A stretch of 64,000 nt of DNA from NCBI GenBank assembly GCA_030848705.1, contig JAUIZM010000018.1, positions 744,001 to 808,000 on the forward strand, given 5' to 3'. Below are positions 21,753 to 35,038 of the stretch, one piece after another. Each line of letters opens with the position of its first letter. Position 1 is the first letter of the stretch. A program made the translations under genes and the position numbers. The notes under the pieces are model-generated. The model searched no databases. It saw only the letters and a program-made list of their open reading frames with translations, and was not told where the DNA came from. Origin of the DNA: Heracleum sosnowskyi. Its lineage: Eukaryota; Streptophyta; Magnoliopsida; Apiales; Apiaceae.

Positions 21753-23034
21753 TCTATACTATTATATTAAAGACGGAACATTAAACGTTTTTGTAGTCGG
21801 TTTGTAGTATGACCCTCATGGTCATCCAATCTCTAACCGTTAGATCTTTTAAATTAAATTATTGATAATCATTGGATATAATACTAAATATTTTTTGGTA
21901 TGTTGTTATTTTACTTAATTGCCCTTATTTAACTATACTTCGTGTTTTTACTTAATTGTCATTACTTATTTATAAAAACTATTATTAAATAATAATATTA
22001 CTTATTTATAAACAATTACCTTTTACACCTAAAATATATTATTTTTTTTATTTTTTCTGAAAAATTTCCTTACTTTTCCAAAAATATCACGGACAGTTAT
22101 TAAATTAATGAAATAAGCTTTTTATTTTTGCTTACTAAAATCTCTCTCTTTCCAAAAATATCACAGACAGTTTAATTTATTAAAATAAAATAATAAAATT
22201 ATAATTTTTAATAACTAACCAATTACCTATTTTAGCCAAAGTCTATATTCTTTTTTATATTTTTAAACTAAAATTTTTACTTTTTATTTTTTCTAACGAA
22301 AACCTCGCATTTTCCAAAAATATCATGAGCAGTTTTTTTTGATGAAATAAAATAATAATATTTATAATTACTAATAACTAACCGATTAGTTTTTTTATAT
22401 TTTTTTTTATATTTTCTAACTAAACTTTTTCCTAAGTAAAATCTCATATTTTTCAAAAATATCACATGCAATTTCATTTTGTAACATAAAATAGTAATAT
22501 TATAAATACTAATAATTAACCGATTACCTTTGTTAGCAAAGCGTATATTCTTTTTTATATTTTTTAACTAAAATTTCTCATTTTCTAAAATTATCGCAGA
22601 CGATGTCTATCTATACTATACTATTATATAATAGCCGAAATATTGAAAGTTTTGATCTGTACTATTATATAATAGCAGAAACATTGAAAGTTTTGATTTT
22701 TGATTTTCTCACATATATAACATAACTACAAACACTTTTAATTATACTTTACTTAGAATTCAAAAATACGACATTTTTTTAGAAAATATTTATATTTATA
22801 TATATTACAACAAAATATATTGATAATTTTGACGGTTATCTTGACTGACATGCTTACTAAGCTAATATTTTTTTATAAAATCTATAAGTTTTTTTAGATT
22901 TAAAGTATTAAAGTAGTACTTTTAATTTTTTTTAAAAATTTATCATATTTAGAAGTATTAAAATCTCAAAAAATTTAAAAATAAATTTCAAAATTAATAT
23001 TAAAGTCGTCTGGGTTGCACGGGTTATAGGCTTG
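21753..23034 (+). mobile_element. Non-autonomous Helitron (plus strand), nested ends
   Basis: It starts TCTATACTATTATATTAAAG after an A. Two further Helitron-type 5' ends follow at 22610 (TCTATACTATACTATTATAT) and 22656 (TCTGTACTATTATATAATAG), so more than one copy is stacked here. A degenerate 3' end, ttgcacgggttataggCTTG, closes it at about 23034, where an intact Helitron would show CTAG/CTRR. The interior has 4 to 5 diverged units of about 140-150 bp (22075-22600; 'tttccaaaaatatcac...cagtt'). No coding sequence. Confidence 0.55.
22075..22600. repeat. Diverged tandem units of about 140-150 bp
   Basis: The landmark 'tttccaaaaatatca' recurs near 22075, 22152, 22311 and 22450 with 'aactaaccgatta' and 'tatattcttttttatattttt' in the same order. 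The units lie inside the plus-strand Helitron. Confidence 0.6.
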
Positions 23035-23045
23035 TATTAATAAAA

Positions 23046-23076
23046 CTAGGGATATTGCCCGTGCTTCGCACACGGG
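23046..23076 (-). other. Helitron 3' hairpin and CTAG terminus
   Basis: Arms 23058-23063 and 23071-23076 (CCCGTG / CACGGG) with a 7-nt loop, and terminal CTAG at 23046-23049 read on the minus strand. This is the canonical plant Helitron termination structure. Confidence 0.75.
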
Positions 23077-23403
23077 TTTTTGTTTTTAATAAATAATATT
23101 TTTTCAAAATATAATATAAAATCGGTATCATCCCCTTTCTTATGTATAAATTGGAAATATAAATCAAACATTATTAATTATTTTTTATTTCATAAGTATT
23201 TATAAAGATAAACAAAGAGAAATAAATTTCATATTATTAAAATTATACCATGTTTCGTATTTTAATAAATGACAAAAAATATTTTCTTTAAAATTTTTAA
23301 ACATTGACTTTTACTAAAAATAACAAAAATTGAACAACATGGGTTAGGTTAATGATTAAATATCCCTTTACAGCTGTTGTACACACAAGGCACGACGTTT
23401 ATC

Positions 23404-23464
23404 ACACAAAAAAAGAGGGGCAAACAAAGCTTATCACAAAAAAAAAGAGGGGCAAACAAAGCTT
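23404..23464. repeat. Tandem duplication of a 30-bp A/G-rich unit
   Basis: Two near-identical copies of 'cacaaaaaaagaggggcaaa' plus 'caaagctta' in tandem. They are in the leader region upstream of the B3 gene. Confidence 0.7.
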
Positions 23465-24302
23465 AAGAAGGGTGTCACAGTTTCCATCTTAACGAAAAGA
23501 ACAGGGAAGAAGGGTTTCAATCTTAACTGTGACGTTTTTCCATCTTAACTGTCACAGTTTCAAATCTTAACGGTTTCAATCTTGGATATCAGGGAAGAAC
23601 TCAATTCATCGGTTCCAATGGAAGTAAACTCCCTTTCCAATGTGTTTAATCTCCTTTCAATTCAAAAAGTTTCTTGTATTATCATGAAACCTTACTTTGA
23701 TTACTGTAGATTTGTGTAGATGTATAATTTATAGTGTAACAATTCTGGTTCTCTTGCTCTAATATATGTTTTAAGTCATTGATTTGTTATGGGATATTTC
23801 AATCTTCTTTATGCATTGCATGTTTGCGGATAAGTAGTGACAGGAGAACATCAAAACATCATTTATTCGAACCTTTGATTATATTATCCGAATTAATTGA
23901 ATAAGATTGTTGCATTGGATGGATGAAATTGTTATGATATTATGTTTGTGATTACAAAATTAAAAATTATATATCCTTCCAATGTTCACAGGGTCAGAAT
24001 TTTAATAGTAGAAGAAGAAGTAAAAATTTGAACACAGGTACATTGACTCAATTTCTATAGTTTCACGATGTGAATTCTATAATTTTTTGGTAAACATATT
24101 GTACTTAGTTTAATAAATTTGTTTTACTATATCAGGGAATAGACCAATACGGGCAAGTTTCCTTTCCGCTAACAATAGAAAGATCTCTTTTGGATCCTTT
24201 GTAAGTATCTACTTTGATTAATATATTCTTTCTTGGTTTTGTATGTTTGTTTGATGTTCTTAATTAAAGACATATTACTTATATAAAACTTTTTTATGAC
24301 AG

Positions 24303-26438
24303 ATGGTTCCTAAGTCCTTTTTTGATATGGTTGGAAGTAAAATTTCATCAAATGTTACAATAAGCTGTAATAATGTACCTTGGAAAGCAAAAATTAATCA
24401 GTACTCAAAAGTGATATATGGGTTGAATAAGTTCATGAGATTCTATGAAATAAAGATCTACAATCTTGTTCAGTTTGATTATTACGGTGAAGATCTTTTT
24501 GTCGTTAAAATATTTAGAGAAACTGCAGTTGAGAGAAGCTATCCAGAATTGGATGCTGAATTCTGTTTCAGAAATGAAAACATGGAAGAATGGAGAGCAG
24601 ATCAATATATAATTGATTGCTTGACATTGGAATACCAGAAATGTTGTGCACTGTGGAAATTTAATGTCTATACTGAATTTGGAAAGTATTTCAACATCAA
24701 AATACGGAAGATGGACATTGATCAGAATGCTAGATTTCTGGTAAGAAGTATGTATGTATTGAGTTATTTGTGTTTTGACACTGAATATATTTACTTGATG
24801 AAATGTTTTGCTGTTTTTAATTTAAGTTGACTAATATAGATATTAGATACTGAGTTCGAAAGCCTCTACAAAAATTGGAAAGATGGGAAAAAGTTGACTA
24901 TTAGTTTGCTTGAAAGAACATGGGAGATTGTGGTTATCTGGAAATATGGCAGATGCATGTTTGGTCCAGGATGGTATGAGTTTGCCGTGGACACTAATCT
25001 GGAAGATGGTGATACTTTGGTCCTCTCTAAATTACATCGTTCCATGCCTGACAAACTAAAGGCATGTGTATTTAAATTGCATATCGACTGTTTCGATGAA
25101 GATAAAGGTAGTAACACTTCTATTTTTTCATTTATTTATAATTTTACAATATTTTATACTTAATAACGTAATATTTACACATTAAATATAATGTTACAAT
25201 CAGAAAATTCGGAATGGAGGAGATCCTTTTACAAAGTGATGACTGAAGACTGTTTGATTGGAGGTGTTTTGGTATAAATGTTCAACTCTTTAATATAATG
25301 TATATATTAAATCTTAAGTTTTTGTTTCATTTTCACTTGTATATTCTCATATTTGTATACCAACTATATATCTTAACTTTGATCAGGTAGTACCAAAACA
25401 AATTAAGGAATATTATGCCAGAAATCTAATCCATATGAGAAAATTTCAAGTTTATGGAGAAAGTTGGTTCATTTGTTACAACTATATTGGTGGATACGTA
25501 ACAAACCTTAAATTGATGATGGATCGCTTCAAATTGAGGCCAAAAGAGACTATAATCTTTACAATTGATAAGAGCAAAATGATGCAGGGAAGAATATATC
25601 AAGAAGATGGTCTTGAAATAGATTATGTTAGTAGGTCTACATATGAATCAAGTGAAGCAATTTCTAATTGCTTTTGGGATGTTGATTGTGATATGGTTTC
25701 AGGTATTATTATTTTTCATCTAACATTGTATAAATTGTTTACGATTTTCCTTTCTAGAATCCTAACCAAACTAATGTATAATTTATAATGGCAAGCAGAA
25801 GAAATGCAGCTGATGGTAATTGATAACATAGAGGATGAAACAGGTGTTATATTTCTTTATCTTAAAATTTGATTTCTGATATATAATCCAAGCTCAAATA
25901 TAAATAGTTGAATATACTCCATCACTAATGGTATTTATCGATTGCAAATCGTTACCAGCTGTAGTTGGCATCGAGGTTGCTGCTCATGATAACTTGGCTG
26001 AAAATGTTGAAATCAATGAGGATGTGATGAATGATGAGATTTTAGAATTCAGCGTAGCTTTAAAAGTATCACATGTGAATCAATCATCTCATGGCGTGGT
26101 ATAATTTAATTCAAACCGTACATTTAATCCATTTTCTTATTTATTGATGATCATATTACTTGGATAGATGTGTAATGTAATATAAATTGTTTGTATTGCA
26201 GCACATTCCTAGCCATGTTTCAGCACGTAACAGAGCCTGGCAAAGTGGGGAAGAGGTTATGTTAAGAACTGATGTTGGTACTTGGATGGTTAGAATAGTA
26301 TTTAACAATGGAAGTCCAAGGTTTTCAGCTGGATGGAACAAATTTGCTAGGGACAATAAGTTCATTGTAAATCAGAAATTAGTTTTTACATTGATCGAAG
26401 AAGACGATGTAATAGTATTTGATATTCAATCTGTCTAG
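24303..26438 (+). CDS. B3-domain (REM-like) DNA-binding protein
   Basis: Seven exons fit with agreeing phases: 24303-24740, 24840-25107, 25204-25271, 25387-25702, 25799-25843, 25959-26098 and 26202-26438 (1512 nt, 503 residues). At least two B3-type signatures are visible: 'GPGWYEFAVDTNLEDGDTLVL' style in exon 2 and 'SAGWNKFARDNKFIVNQKLVF' style in the last exon. The first exon (VPKSFFDMVG...) and exon 4 (VPKQIKEYYARN...) look like diverged B3 starts. Multiple B3 domains in one protein are typical of the plant REM family, which binds DNA in the nucleus; targets are mostly unknown. Further 5' exons between 23600 and 24200 are possible. It lies just inside the Helitron 3' end and opposes all other genes of that locus. 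Confidence 0.7.
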
Positions 26439-27264
26439 GATCTTAAGCGTTACTGTTGAACGAATGGTTTAAGTATGATGTCTATGAATGGATTTACTGA
26501 GCTATGTTTAAGTATGTCTATGAACGAATGGTCCGAGTAAAACTGAGCTCAGTTTTAAGTATGTAGCTCAGCTTTACTGTTGAAAGTATTTGATATTCAA
26601 TTTTTTCAGGTTTGTAATTATTATTGAAATTTAATTCAAACTATATTCTAGTACTTACCAAAACTTTTAGGCTGCATGTACACGAAGATGTTAAGACAAT
26701 AACTAATATACAAAAGTTACCAGATTAATAACATTTTCTGGAACTTATATTTGGAAAGTACAGATTGTGTTTTGCATTACAAATTTGTATACATCCTTGC
26801 AGTCCAAATGCAGGAATTATAAGCATCTAATGCATGAATCAGAACTTTTTGAGAATCTGTTGGTATCAAACTTTTACAGGTCTGGTTGCTGAGATCAGAA
26901 CTAAAGAACTAATGTAGCATCACTAAGATATGAATCCTTCCTCTCAATATACATTGCAATAATCATAAATTTCAAAACTGCCATATACTATTGTCAATAG
27001 TGCTTTAATACAGAGATATAATAATATTAATTTGCGGAATGCCCTTTCACATTTAGGACATTACATTAGTTAGGATATATACAACTTTAGAAATCAGCAA
27101 CAAAATGAACAATATATCAGGAAACTGAATGTAAATAGACAACTTTCACATAAATGGACTAACTCTGTACTTCACAAAACATACATGAATATTAGGATAC
27201 TAAGTTCGATGATTTTATAACAAAATATCTTAACAGTATACATCATTCCATTAGCAGAATATAC
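26439..27264. other. No gene seen; convergent 3' flanks
   Basis: This is the space between the convergent B3 and F-box-like genes and probably holds both 3' UTRs. A short phrase 'tatgtctatgaacgaatgg' is partly duplicated at about 26476-26540. Confidence 0.5.
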
Positions 27265-28041
27265 TTAATCAGGTATAGCATTGAGTAGGATTTTGAAGAG
27301 AATCAATTGTAGTCTGCAAAGATTGCATTCACTGTTCCATATAAGTGACATTTTCATAGATCTCCCATTTATATTGCATTTTTTTCGATCATCTCCTCCA
27401 AAAGTCTTGTGACAGAGAGAGTGCCATAGTTCCTCTTCGAAAGGATGACCATCTAACTGGTATATAGGGTCTGAATTTCTTGCATTGGTGCAAAACTTAT
27501 AAACAGGTAAGAGGTAGTCCTTATCAGTAATGTAAATATACATTTCTTCTAACAATTTAAATAGATCTATTACTCTACCTCTCAACCTTTTTACACTGAC
27601 CAGTTGATTCATTTCCTCAGCTGTTTTGTTTATTTCAAATGGCCTATGTATGGCCTTAAAAAATACGAAACAAAAGGAAGATGGAAAATGGATACCTGAT
27701 AGCGAATACAAAACAGAAAGATGATGTTGAACATTTTGTCTAAGAAAGAGCTTTTGAGTTGAGTTGTAAAACATTGCTTGATCAACTTTATTCCTCACAG
27801 CAAAACCAATAAAACCATTGAACTGATCACGGGTAACTTCAATTGGATGTTGATGAAATTGGTAAAGAGCATCCCAATTAAGCTTCTCAAGAACCTCTTT
27901 AATTCTATTTTTGGTTCGATTTGTTACCCAAGCCATCAACAATTTTACAAACCCACTGAAGTCATTCAAGTCTAGAATAATATAATTGAAGATCAAACTA
28001 ATACTATCAGATGGAACGTCGAGTATAATGCTGCTATCCAT
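27265..28041 (-). CDS. F-box-like protein (At2g35280/At1g67623 type), tentative
   Basis: Single exon, 258 residues, with a clear ATG at 28041. The N-terminal part (ILDVPSDSISLIFNYIILDLNDF, then a helical run to 'LEKLNWDALYQFHQHP') has the spacing of an F-box motif. The remainder, with 'GFAVRNKVDQAMFYNSTQ' and a Cys-rich tail (CHKTF...CNLCRLQ), resembles the small plant F-box group with Sel1-like middle segments. Such proteins link substrates to SCF ubiquitin ligases. The canonical F-box residues are only partly kept, so another small helical protein is possible. It lies 633 bp downstream of the long RPA-like gene on the same strand. Confidence 0.45.
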   Translation of the reverse strand: MDSSIILDVPSDSISLIFNYIILDLNDFSGFVKLLMAWVTNRTKNRIKEVLEKLNWDALYQFHQHPIEVTRDQFNGFIGFAVRNKVDQAMFYNSTQKLFLRQNVQHHLSVLYSLSGIHFPSSFCFVFFKAIHRPFEINKTAEEMNQLVSVKRLRGRVIDLFKLLEEMYIYITDKDYLLPVYKFCTNARNSDPIYQLDGHPFEEELWHSLCHKTFGGDDRKKCNINGRSMKMSLIWNSECNLCRLQLILFKILLNAIPD

Positions 28042-28673
28042 TTTCTTATTAGAACACTCAATATGATATTGTAAGAAGGAGAGAATTGGAGGAAACCAAA
28101 TGAATTGATGAAAACAAAAGGAAATTAGTAGAGTAATTTGTATATGTTCGATCTTCTCCGAATGGGTGAAACAATATTGAGTGTGTTTAATCTTCTCTTA
28201 TTATATCAGTGCATGCATATACACATTTTTGACTGTTGGACTTCTAAAAGTTGTCCTTTTTGTAATGTAATCAATTATTCATGTTTATTTTGACATATAA
28301 ATAATAAAGAAATAATGAGATATAAAACTTAGACATCAAAAACAATTTCAATAAGCAAATCGATTTAAATAAACCAAATCCATACAATGCTGAAGTATTC
28401 ATGGCCCATTTTGCAAATATGACACAATATTTAGAGCATAAATATAATTATTTAAAATTCAGATCATAAACTTTATTTAGATAATAGATTAGTTCAACCA
28501 GAATCTCCCAATAAATGCATGTCCAATAATTCCACGATAGCTGTGACAAAACACTTGAAGCACAAGTAGAAAATCGTCCTCACTTTTCCTGTGTTTCATA
28601 GAAATACAAAAGAATGATATTTTTTTAAGACAAAGGATATCTTAAGGGCATAAACAAATATCATAAGTTAAAA
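28042..28673. other. Intergenic, no gene seen
   Basis: AT-rich spacer between the F-box-like gene and the long RPA-like gene. It should contain the promoter of the former. Confidence 0.5.
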
Positions 28674-31117
28674 TTACAAAAAAGTTAATTTATTCTTAAC
28701 TGTTTTTATTTTCTTCGCAGAAGACTTGACAGATCCTGGGGTGCCAGCGAAATTAGATAGTTCTATGATATTCTGTATGTAAAATTAGTTATTTAGATAT
28801 GAGAACTATAAAAGATTTTTAATAAACAAAGAATCATGTGCAAATACAACATTAAATAGCTTACATCAGCATAACTGGAATTACTGCCACTTGCTAGTGT
28901 TGCTTGTGATGCGGATGGAGTTGCAACGCTTGTATCGCGAGCATCCTTCACTTTGAAGATCTTACTCTGAATCAACAAATTATCATCGCTCATCTCAACA
29001 GTAAAAATACATTCTTTGCCAACAATCTCCTTAATTGTTGAAGGATAGATATCAGTCTGATTGTTCTGAAATATATTTAGTTCAAAAGACACAAAAATTA
29101 ATGGTCTATATTTTATAATAAAGCATAAATAAAATTTTGACAATACATTTACTAATGTTCAATATGATTCTACCTTGATACCGTCAGATATAAGCTTGGT
29201 TGCAGTTTGTCCAATTAAGCGTCTTGCAGCTTTATCCGCTAGAACAAAGTTGAAAGCCTCAGTTGAATCTCCAGCAAGAACAACAATCTTATACCTGGTT
29301 TTAACTTCAATGAATAAATACATATATCTAATGCCAAAGTTTTGTTTAATTTAAATATTAGTAGATTTTATAAATTAAAGAGGATATACTTTTTTTCTGC
29401 AACAGGAATGTTCTGATTGCATTTCCCGTTACACTTCCAATTTCCATCTACTTTGCAGGCTTCTCCTTCGCACTTGGAACAACTAAAATACCACCAGTTT
29501 TCTGAATATTCAACGGTTGTAATCTTCACATTGCATAGAAACAGTTTCTGCATTAAATCATAAAGTAAATGTTAATAATTAATAAAAACCATTTTAAATT
29601 TTAAGAAGTATAGCAATTGAACACTTTCACACCTTTGCATCGTCTGAGTCTGACTTCTCACCTAATTCTTTAAGAGTTACTGTCTGAATAATAGGTGGAG
29701 GAAGGGTTGGCAGTGGTTCAGAAGTTGTGTTTCCATGAGAAATGTAACCTTCTTCCTCAAGCCTAACATTTTATAATAGAATTACAAACATGATATTTAA
29801 CATGTTTGTTTATAGACTTAAAGATATATGTTTGAGATAGTTAAATAATAATCAACTATTGTGCAACACACCTTAATCTCATTGAATGAACAACATCATT
29901 GTCCAAATTTAGATAGATTTTGGACGAAGGGAGAGTACTGATTTGGACCGAATCTATACATAAAAATAAAGATTATTTTTAGTGTTACAGTACAAAATAC
30001 AATATATGATATCAAATTGGCGAAATGCATTTGTAAAATCCTCTGTACTTACTCTTAAAAATCTTCAACCTTGTACTTGTGACAATTACAATAATTGGCA
30101 GTTCTTCAGCATTAAGGAAGAGCTCATCTGTTTTTAGAGCAAGTTGTCCCCAAATTGTAACTTTGTGAGAGTACCTAGTGATTTATAATCGAATATCAGT
30201 ATATCAATATATATCAATATATATCAATATATATATATAAACAATCGAAAATATGAGTATTAATTTCAATAATTATACATGTCTGTTACAGGTAAATGGA
30301 ATATTGATTATTTAGTATTTAAGAACCAACATATTGATAAAGATTCAAAGCTATATGTATTTCTATTAAAAAATGATGATTAATACCTTCCATCAGTAAT
30401 CCGAAATTTTGCAATATTTCTCTTCCCAAAAGTAGTATCGATTAGTTTTTCACGCTCATAATTTTCTAAAGCTCCAATGATATCTATAGAAAAATAAAAT
30501 GTTTGAAACCAAATTATAATTTGACATTAAAATTTAACAAATAAAAAACAATATTCCTGGAAAGTACTTTTATAAGAAGATCACCTGTTGAGAATTCAGG
30601 ATTTTCAGGATTTTTGTAGTTGCTTGCAATGTTGAACAATTCGCTTAAATCCATGAACTCAAATTTATGTTTTGGAATCATAAAATCTTCAGTTTGTACT
30701 TTCTCGACTGTGGTGGAGTTTGAAAAGTTTATGACAAATTTAGAACTTGTCGGCCTCAGATTTGCCATTGCCTCTTTTGTGTAAAAATTCGATATTATGT
30801 AAATAGCACCTTCCTCGATATCGTTTGAGAAAGCTTTCCAATTATCAGCGTATACAAAAGCTTGAATATGATGATTCTGACATTAGGAATAATGTTTACA
30901 GAAATTAATTCTTAGATAGTGCAAATTATTTGGAATTGTTAGCAAAATCGTAAATTTAAAATATTAAGCTTACATCTTCATCAAGTAAGATCAGATTGTA
31001 CCCTTTGAGTGCATTCTTGGAATCAGTAGAAGATATAGATGGCCACATCCTTGTAACACGTACTTTGATCTTCCATGTCGTTCGTGATGTGTCCAGAGAA
31101 GCAAGCTCATCAAACAT
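28674..31117 (-). CDS. RPA70-like single-strand DNA-binding protein, long form (copy D)
   Basis: Ten exons fit with agreeing phases: 31117-30974, 30876-30585, 30483-30387, 30174-30053, 29953-29872, 29762-29633, 29547-29390, 29294-29174, 29065-28865 and 28772-28674 (1446 nt, 481 residues). OB-fold A starts at residue 14 (WKIKVRVTRMW) and OB-fold B follows exon 3 (YSHKVTIWGQLA...). The third module has the RPA C4 zinc motif (CSKCEGEACKVDGNWKCNGKC). The last exon ends in a basic stretch (SSAKKIKTVKNK) that could be a nuclear signal. RPA1 proteins coat single-stranded DNA. Compared with host RPA70, the N-terminal protein-interaction domain is missing, as is common for Helitron-borne copies. It appears intact. 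It is the only one of the four copies here that has the zinc module. Confidence 0.85.
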
Positions 31118-32600
31118 TGTGATGTTCTACAGGGGATCAAAACTAAAAGTTAGATGCATCGAATACAGCTGGATAAAATATGAAAAATTATAATCAACGA
31201 CATAAGGTCTGAGTTGATATATTGAGATAAGAAAATCTTGTGTTTCATCCTTAACTATAGTATTAAGGTGATTATTCTTCAAACTTCGTGTATTGCTATT
31301 GTGAATTCTGATCCCGTGACCCTTTTGGCTTTATAATAACTTTTGAAATGCATCAATAGATAATCATCAACTAACAAAAAGGATGTGATAATAATCATCA
31401 TCTAACAAAAAGATATCAATTAGTATCAGTAATTAAGGAGAAGATTATTACAAATTATACATATCTTAATCAAAGAAGAATATATATATCATAATGTTCC
31501 TTTAATTGTGGGATGTTGAATACAATATATATTCTAACATTATGCAAATCATAAAATTATGAATTGTACATAGTATTATTCAGAGCTTGATTATTCTCTA
31601 TTTATTTTCGAATAATTTAATCAATTATCACGATATTGAACAAAGTGTTATATCAATAATATAATGGTAACTCGACTATATTATACATTGTACATAGCAC
31701 TTGTTAAATTTCACATTTTTGGTGCAAATTTGATATAGCACTTGTAAGTCGAAATTTCTAATATAATTGTATAGACATTTGAGTATTAAGATTGTAACTA
31801 AAAAATATGGAACTTCTTCATTAATATCTGTAAGATACAATTTACTTTTACGTTTTTTTAGTTTACTAATCAAACAACCTATAGATCAAATACGTTGCAA
31901 AATATGCAATTTTAAGTCACCTGCATTGTTCTACTTCACTGTATAGATGTGAATTTATAAATTGTTACACATGTACTTTTACTATCAGAAACTTTCTGCA
32001 ATTATGTTCTATACGGAGTCATAAGTTTCGTTTGGTCATTGATACGCATACATTGCACATTAATTGGCTTACTATATCCAGGCAAAGTATGACATGAAAG
32101 CATGCGACGTCAATATGCGATTCACATCTCAATTTTTAAATTCTACCAGTTTGATGAAGAAAATAAATATAATTAAATTAAATGGATATCCTGTTTTGTG
32201 CATTGGACATAAATTGATAAACTGATAAACGAAGTACTTCTTATAAGATTGCTTACACATGTCCAAATAGAATCGTCGTCTAAATTATTGAATAATTAAC
32301 TAAAACAAAACACAAAAAGCGGTTAATAAAAAGGTAGAAACATCCTTGTATTTAATGGAGACCGATCACAATATTGAACAAAATGGTCTTGGAATAATAT
32401 TCTTGCACATAGAATAAAATATAATTTATGTAGTACATCATAGAAATAATATCAAAAATTCTTCAAATACATACTGCTAAAATAATTTAAAGACAATAAA
32501 ACAACTCCGCATTAGTAAGTCTTCTTATTGCCATACTGATCTTTTTCAATATGTGCTCAGAAGACCATTTCTATATGTATTTAGCAGGTGTTTGGATTGT
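31118..32600. other. Intergenic, no gene seen
   Basis: AT-rich spacer between RPA-like copies D and A. No domain or terminal repeat recognised. Confidence 0.5.
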
Positions 32601-33895
32601 TCATTCAGCAGGAGCCTGATATCCTTCATATATCATCCTAGATAAAAATAGAAACCAGACATAATTAAATTCATATATCATATATGGTGAAAAATATAAA
32701 TTACTACTAATATCCATTATATATCAATTAATCCATTAATCCAAATCGGAATATATAAAAATAAGTATTAAAAATACCTCTGTCTGAAATAGAAAACCTC
32801 AGGATGGTCGAGGTTAACATAAATTCTTGAATAGTACAGATTGGATATCTGTAATTTTCCTGCAAGATGAGCATATGGTTAATTTATAAAAATTATACAT
32901 AAATACAATTTGGTGACCATCATGTATTTTCATAAATTTGGCATTATAAATCATTACCCCTGTAGCTTTTAACCATGGTGCTTGTTAGTATCAAAATCTT
33001 TGGTCCAAAAGATGGTTCATACAACTGTTCTGTATTAGCATTAAGAGTACCATAAAAGGACACATTGTGTGACGCCCTTTTTACAACAAAAAAACACAAA
33101 AAATTATTAAGATCTACAACTGTAAGAAGCTTTATACTTGCAACAAACATACTAAAACACTTGATTAGAGAGAGAGAGAGAGAGAGAGATGCCTTCCATC
33201 AGAAATTGAGAATCTCACAACATATCTAGGTCCATATCTTGTATGAAGTGTCTGAATAGGCTGTAGGTGTTCCATTACTCCGATAATATCTAAAACAGGA
33301 ACTGATATTTACAATTCAATGAAAAGCTAATAAAAAAATATGATTTGAAATTCAAATTTAACCTTTCGAATATAGCGGTCTGTCATCTCCTACAAAATCA
33401 GCAGAATGTTCATGCAGATCTTGAACTTGAACCAATTCGAACCTGTGCATAGGAATGCTAAAGTCTTCAGGAAACAAAGTCACTACAGTTGTAGTTAGGA
33501 AGGACATCATCTTCTGCATTTCTTTTATAGGCCTATAATGACCAAAGGCAGGAAGCACACGGAGATTGTTGATGGTGCATAAGCTCCCTTCATTCAGTCC
33601 ATTAGGAAATAAATGCCAAAGATTGGGAGTAACGATTGCATGCATTTGAGTATTCTGTGGTATTAAACATCATTCACATATATTTAGTTATATTATATGA
33701 TGTTCATGTACATAGTATAAAAAATATATGTAAACAATGTAAAGATAAAGCAAATGAATAAAGAGTACCTCACAGTCCAAAAAAATCAAATTATGTAGAA
33801 GAATAACACCTCCATCATTGGTTTTCACCCACATTCTAGTAATCCTCACCTTTATAGTCCAATTCAATCTGGTATCGTCCACGGATCTGAGATGT

Positions 33896-34949
33896 TGTTA
33901 GTCCTTGTGTATTGCAGAAGGGGGGGGATGAATGCAATACTGATAAAATTCAATCTAAATTTCAACAACCAAAATCAAGATTAAACGTTATCAGAAATAT
34001 ATGCAATCACGAACAGTATTTAGTAAGAACAAGATTCACAAAATAAATGTTTTATTTATTTTGCAAAGTGTTGCTACAACCTCAAGAAAGAATTCTCGAG
34101 CTTCGGGTTTTCTTCAAGACACTTGCTTGTCTTCGTTACAATTCTAGAATGAGTTGATAGTAGGTATAAGACTAACCCTATCACTATCAGTCACGGGTTT
34201 GTGAAGCTGCTGTCACTGTCAAGTGGCAGCTTCTTACAGATTGTCTTACCCATGTGACTTTCCTAAATTGCTAACATGTCAGATATACATTACAAAGAAA
34301 GCAACCTAGATTCATTCTATTTCCAGCTAAACCAATTCAGCAGATAAAGACTTGACCTTGCTCTTGAATTGATTCGCTTTTGTTTTGCAGTGCCTTGAAG
34401 CTTCTGTCGTAGTCTTGCAGACTTGGTGCAGCTTAGGGATGCTGCATCACGCCTGTTTCTTGAACATTTAAACTGTCACGGGATTTGACTGAGAAAGATA
34501 CCTAGCATAAGGATCTTTATAGAGACAGTTACTTTTGCCGCAAAGCTTGCTGTCACAGGAATGATCTTTTGGTGACAGTATGAGTTCCCCGCATAGAGTG
34601 CTGTCGAGGATCCCAAACTTGCTATCGAGGGCAATAGTTGCTGTCGCGTAGTCTTCCGCCAATGTTGCTGTCAGAGTGAATATGCTGTCGTGACTTGCAA
34701 CATTCTGTCTTCTTGTAATCTTACTGTCACAGCTTTAGGACAGTAACCTTTATTCATGTTGTCATCCAAAAAGCATTCTTTGAGGCTTGAACACACAAGT
34801 GAACTTCTTCCAAATAATACAACTAGAATAACATTACATACTGATTACAAGAACATACTTTGGCTATGACAGTATGTTCTACTTAATTTAAAAAATTAAG
34901 TACTATCAAAGTTAAGTTGTTTCTATGCTATCACCCATAAATCCCAACA
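33896..34949 (-). repeat. 3' LTR of the Sirevirus-like element
   Basis: Starts (plus strand) TGTTAGTCCTTG and ends ATCCCAACA. It contains nine exact TGACAG/CTGTCA words by my count, mostly at 34200-34880, plus near variants (CTGTCG, GGACAG). A 64-codon frame at 34468-34662 is repeated identically in the other LTR and has no gene features. Confidence 0.92.
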
Positions 34950-34963
34950 ATCTCCCCCAATTT
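34950..34963 (-). other. Polypurine tract of the Sirevirus-like element
   Basis: The minus strand reads AAATTGGGGGAGAT directly before the 3' LTR. Confidence 0.8.
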
Positions 34964-35038
34964 GTTTTTATGGAAAATAACAGCAAATTTACAATATGTG
35001 CTGACAACTTAACTAACAAGATCAGAATTCAAGAATTT

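Noticed and set aside
34468..34662. 64-codon frame repeated identically at 47938-48132
   Set aside because: It lies inside the LTR, has no domain and is duplicated only because the LTR is.
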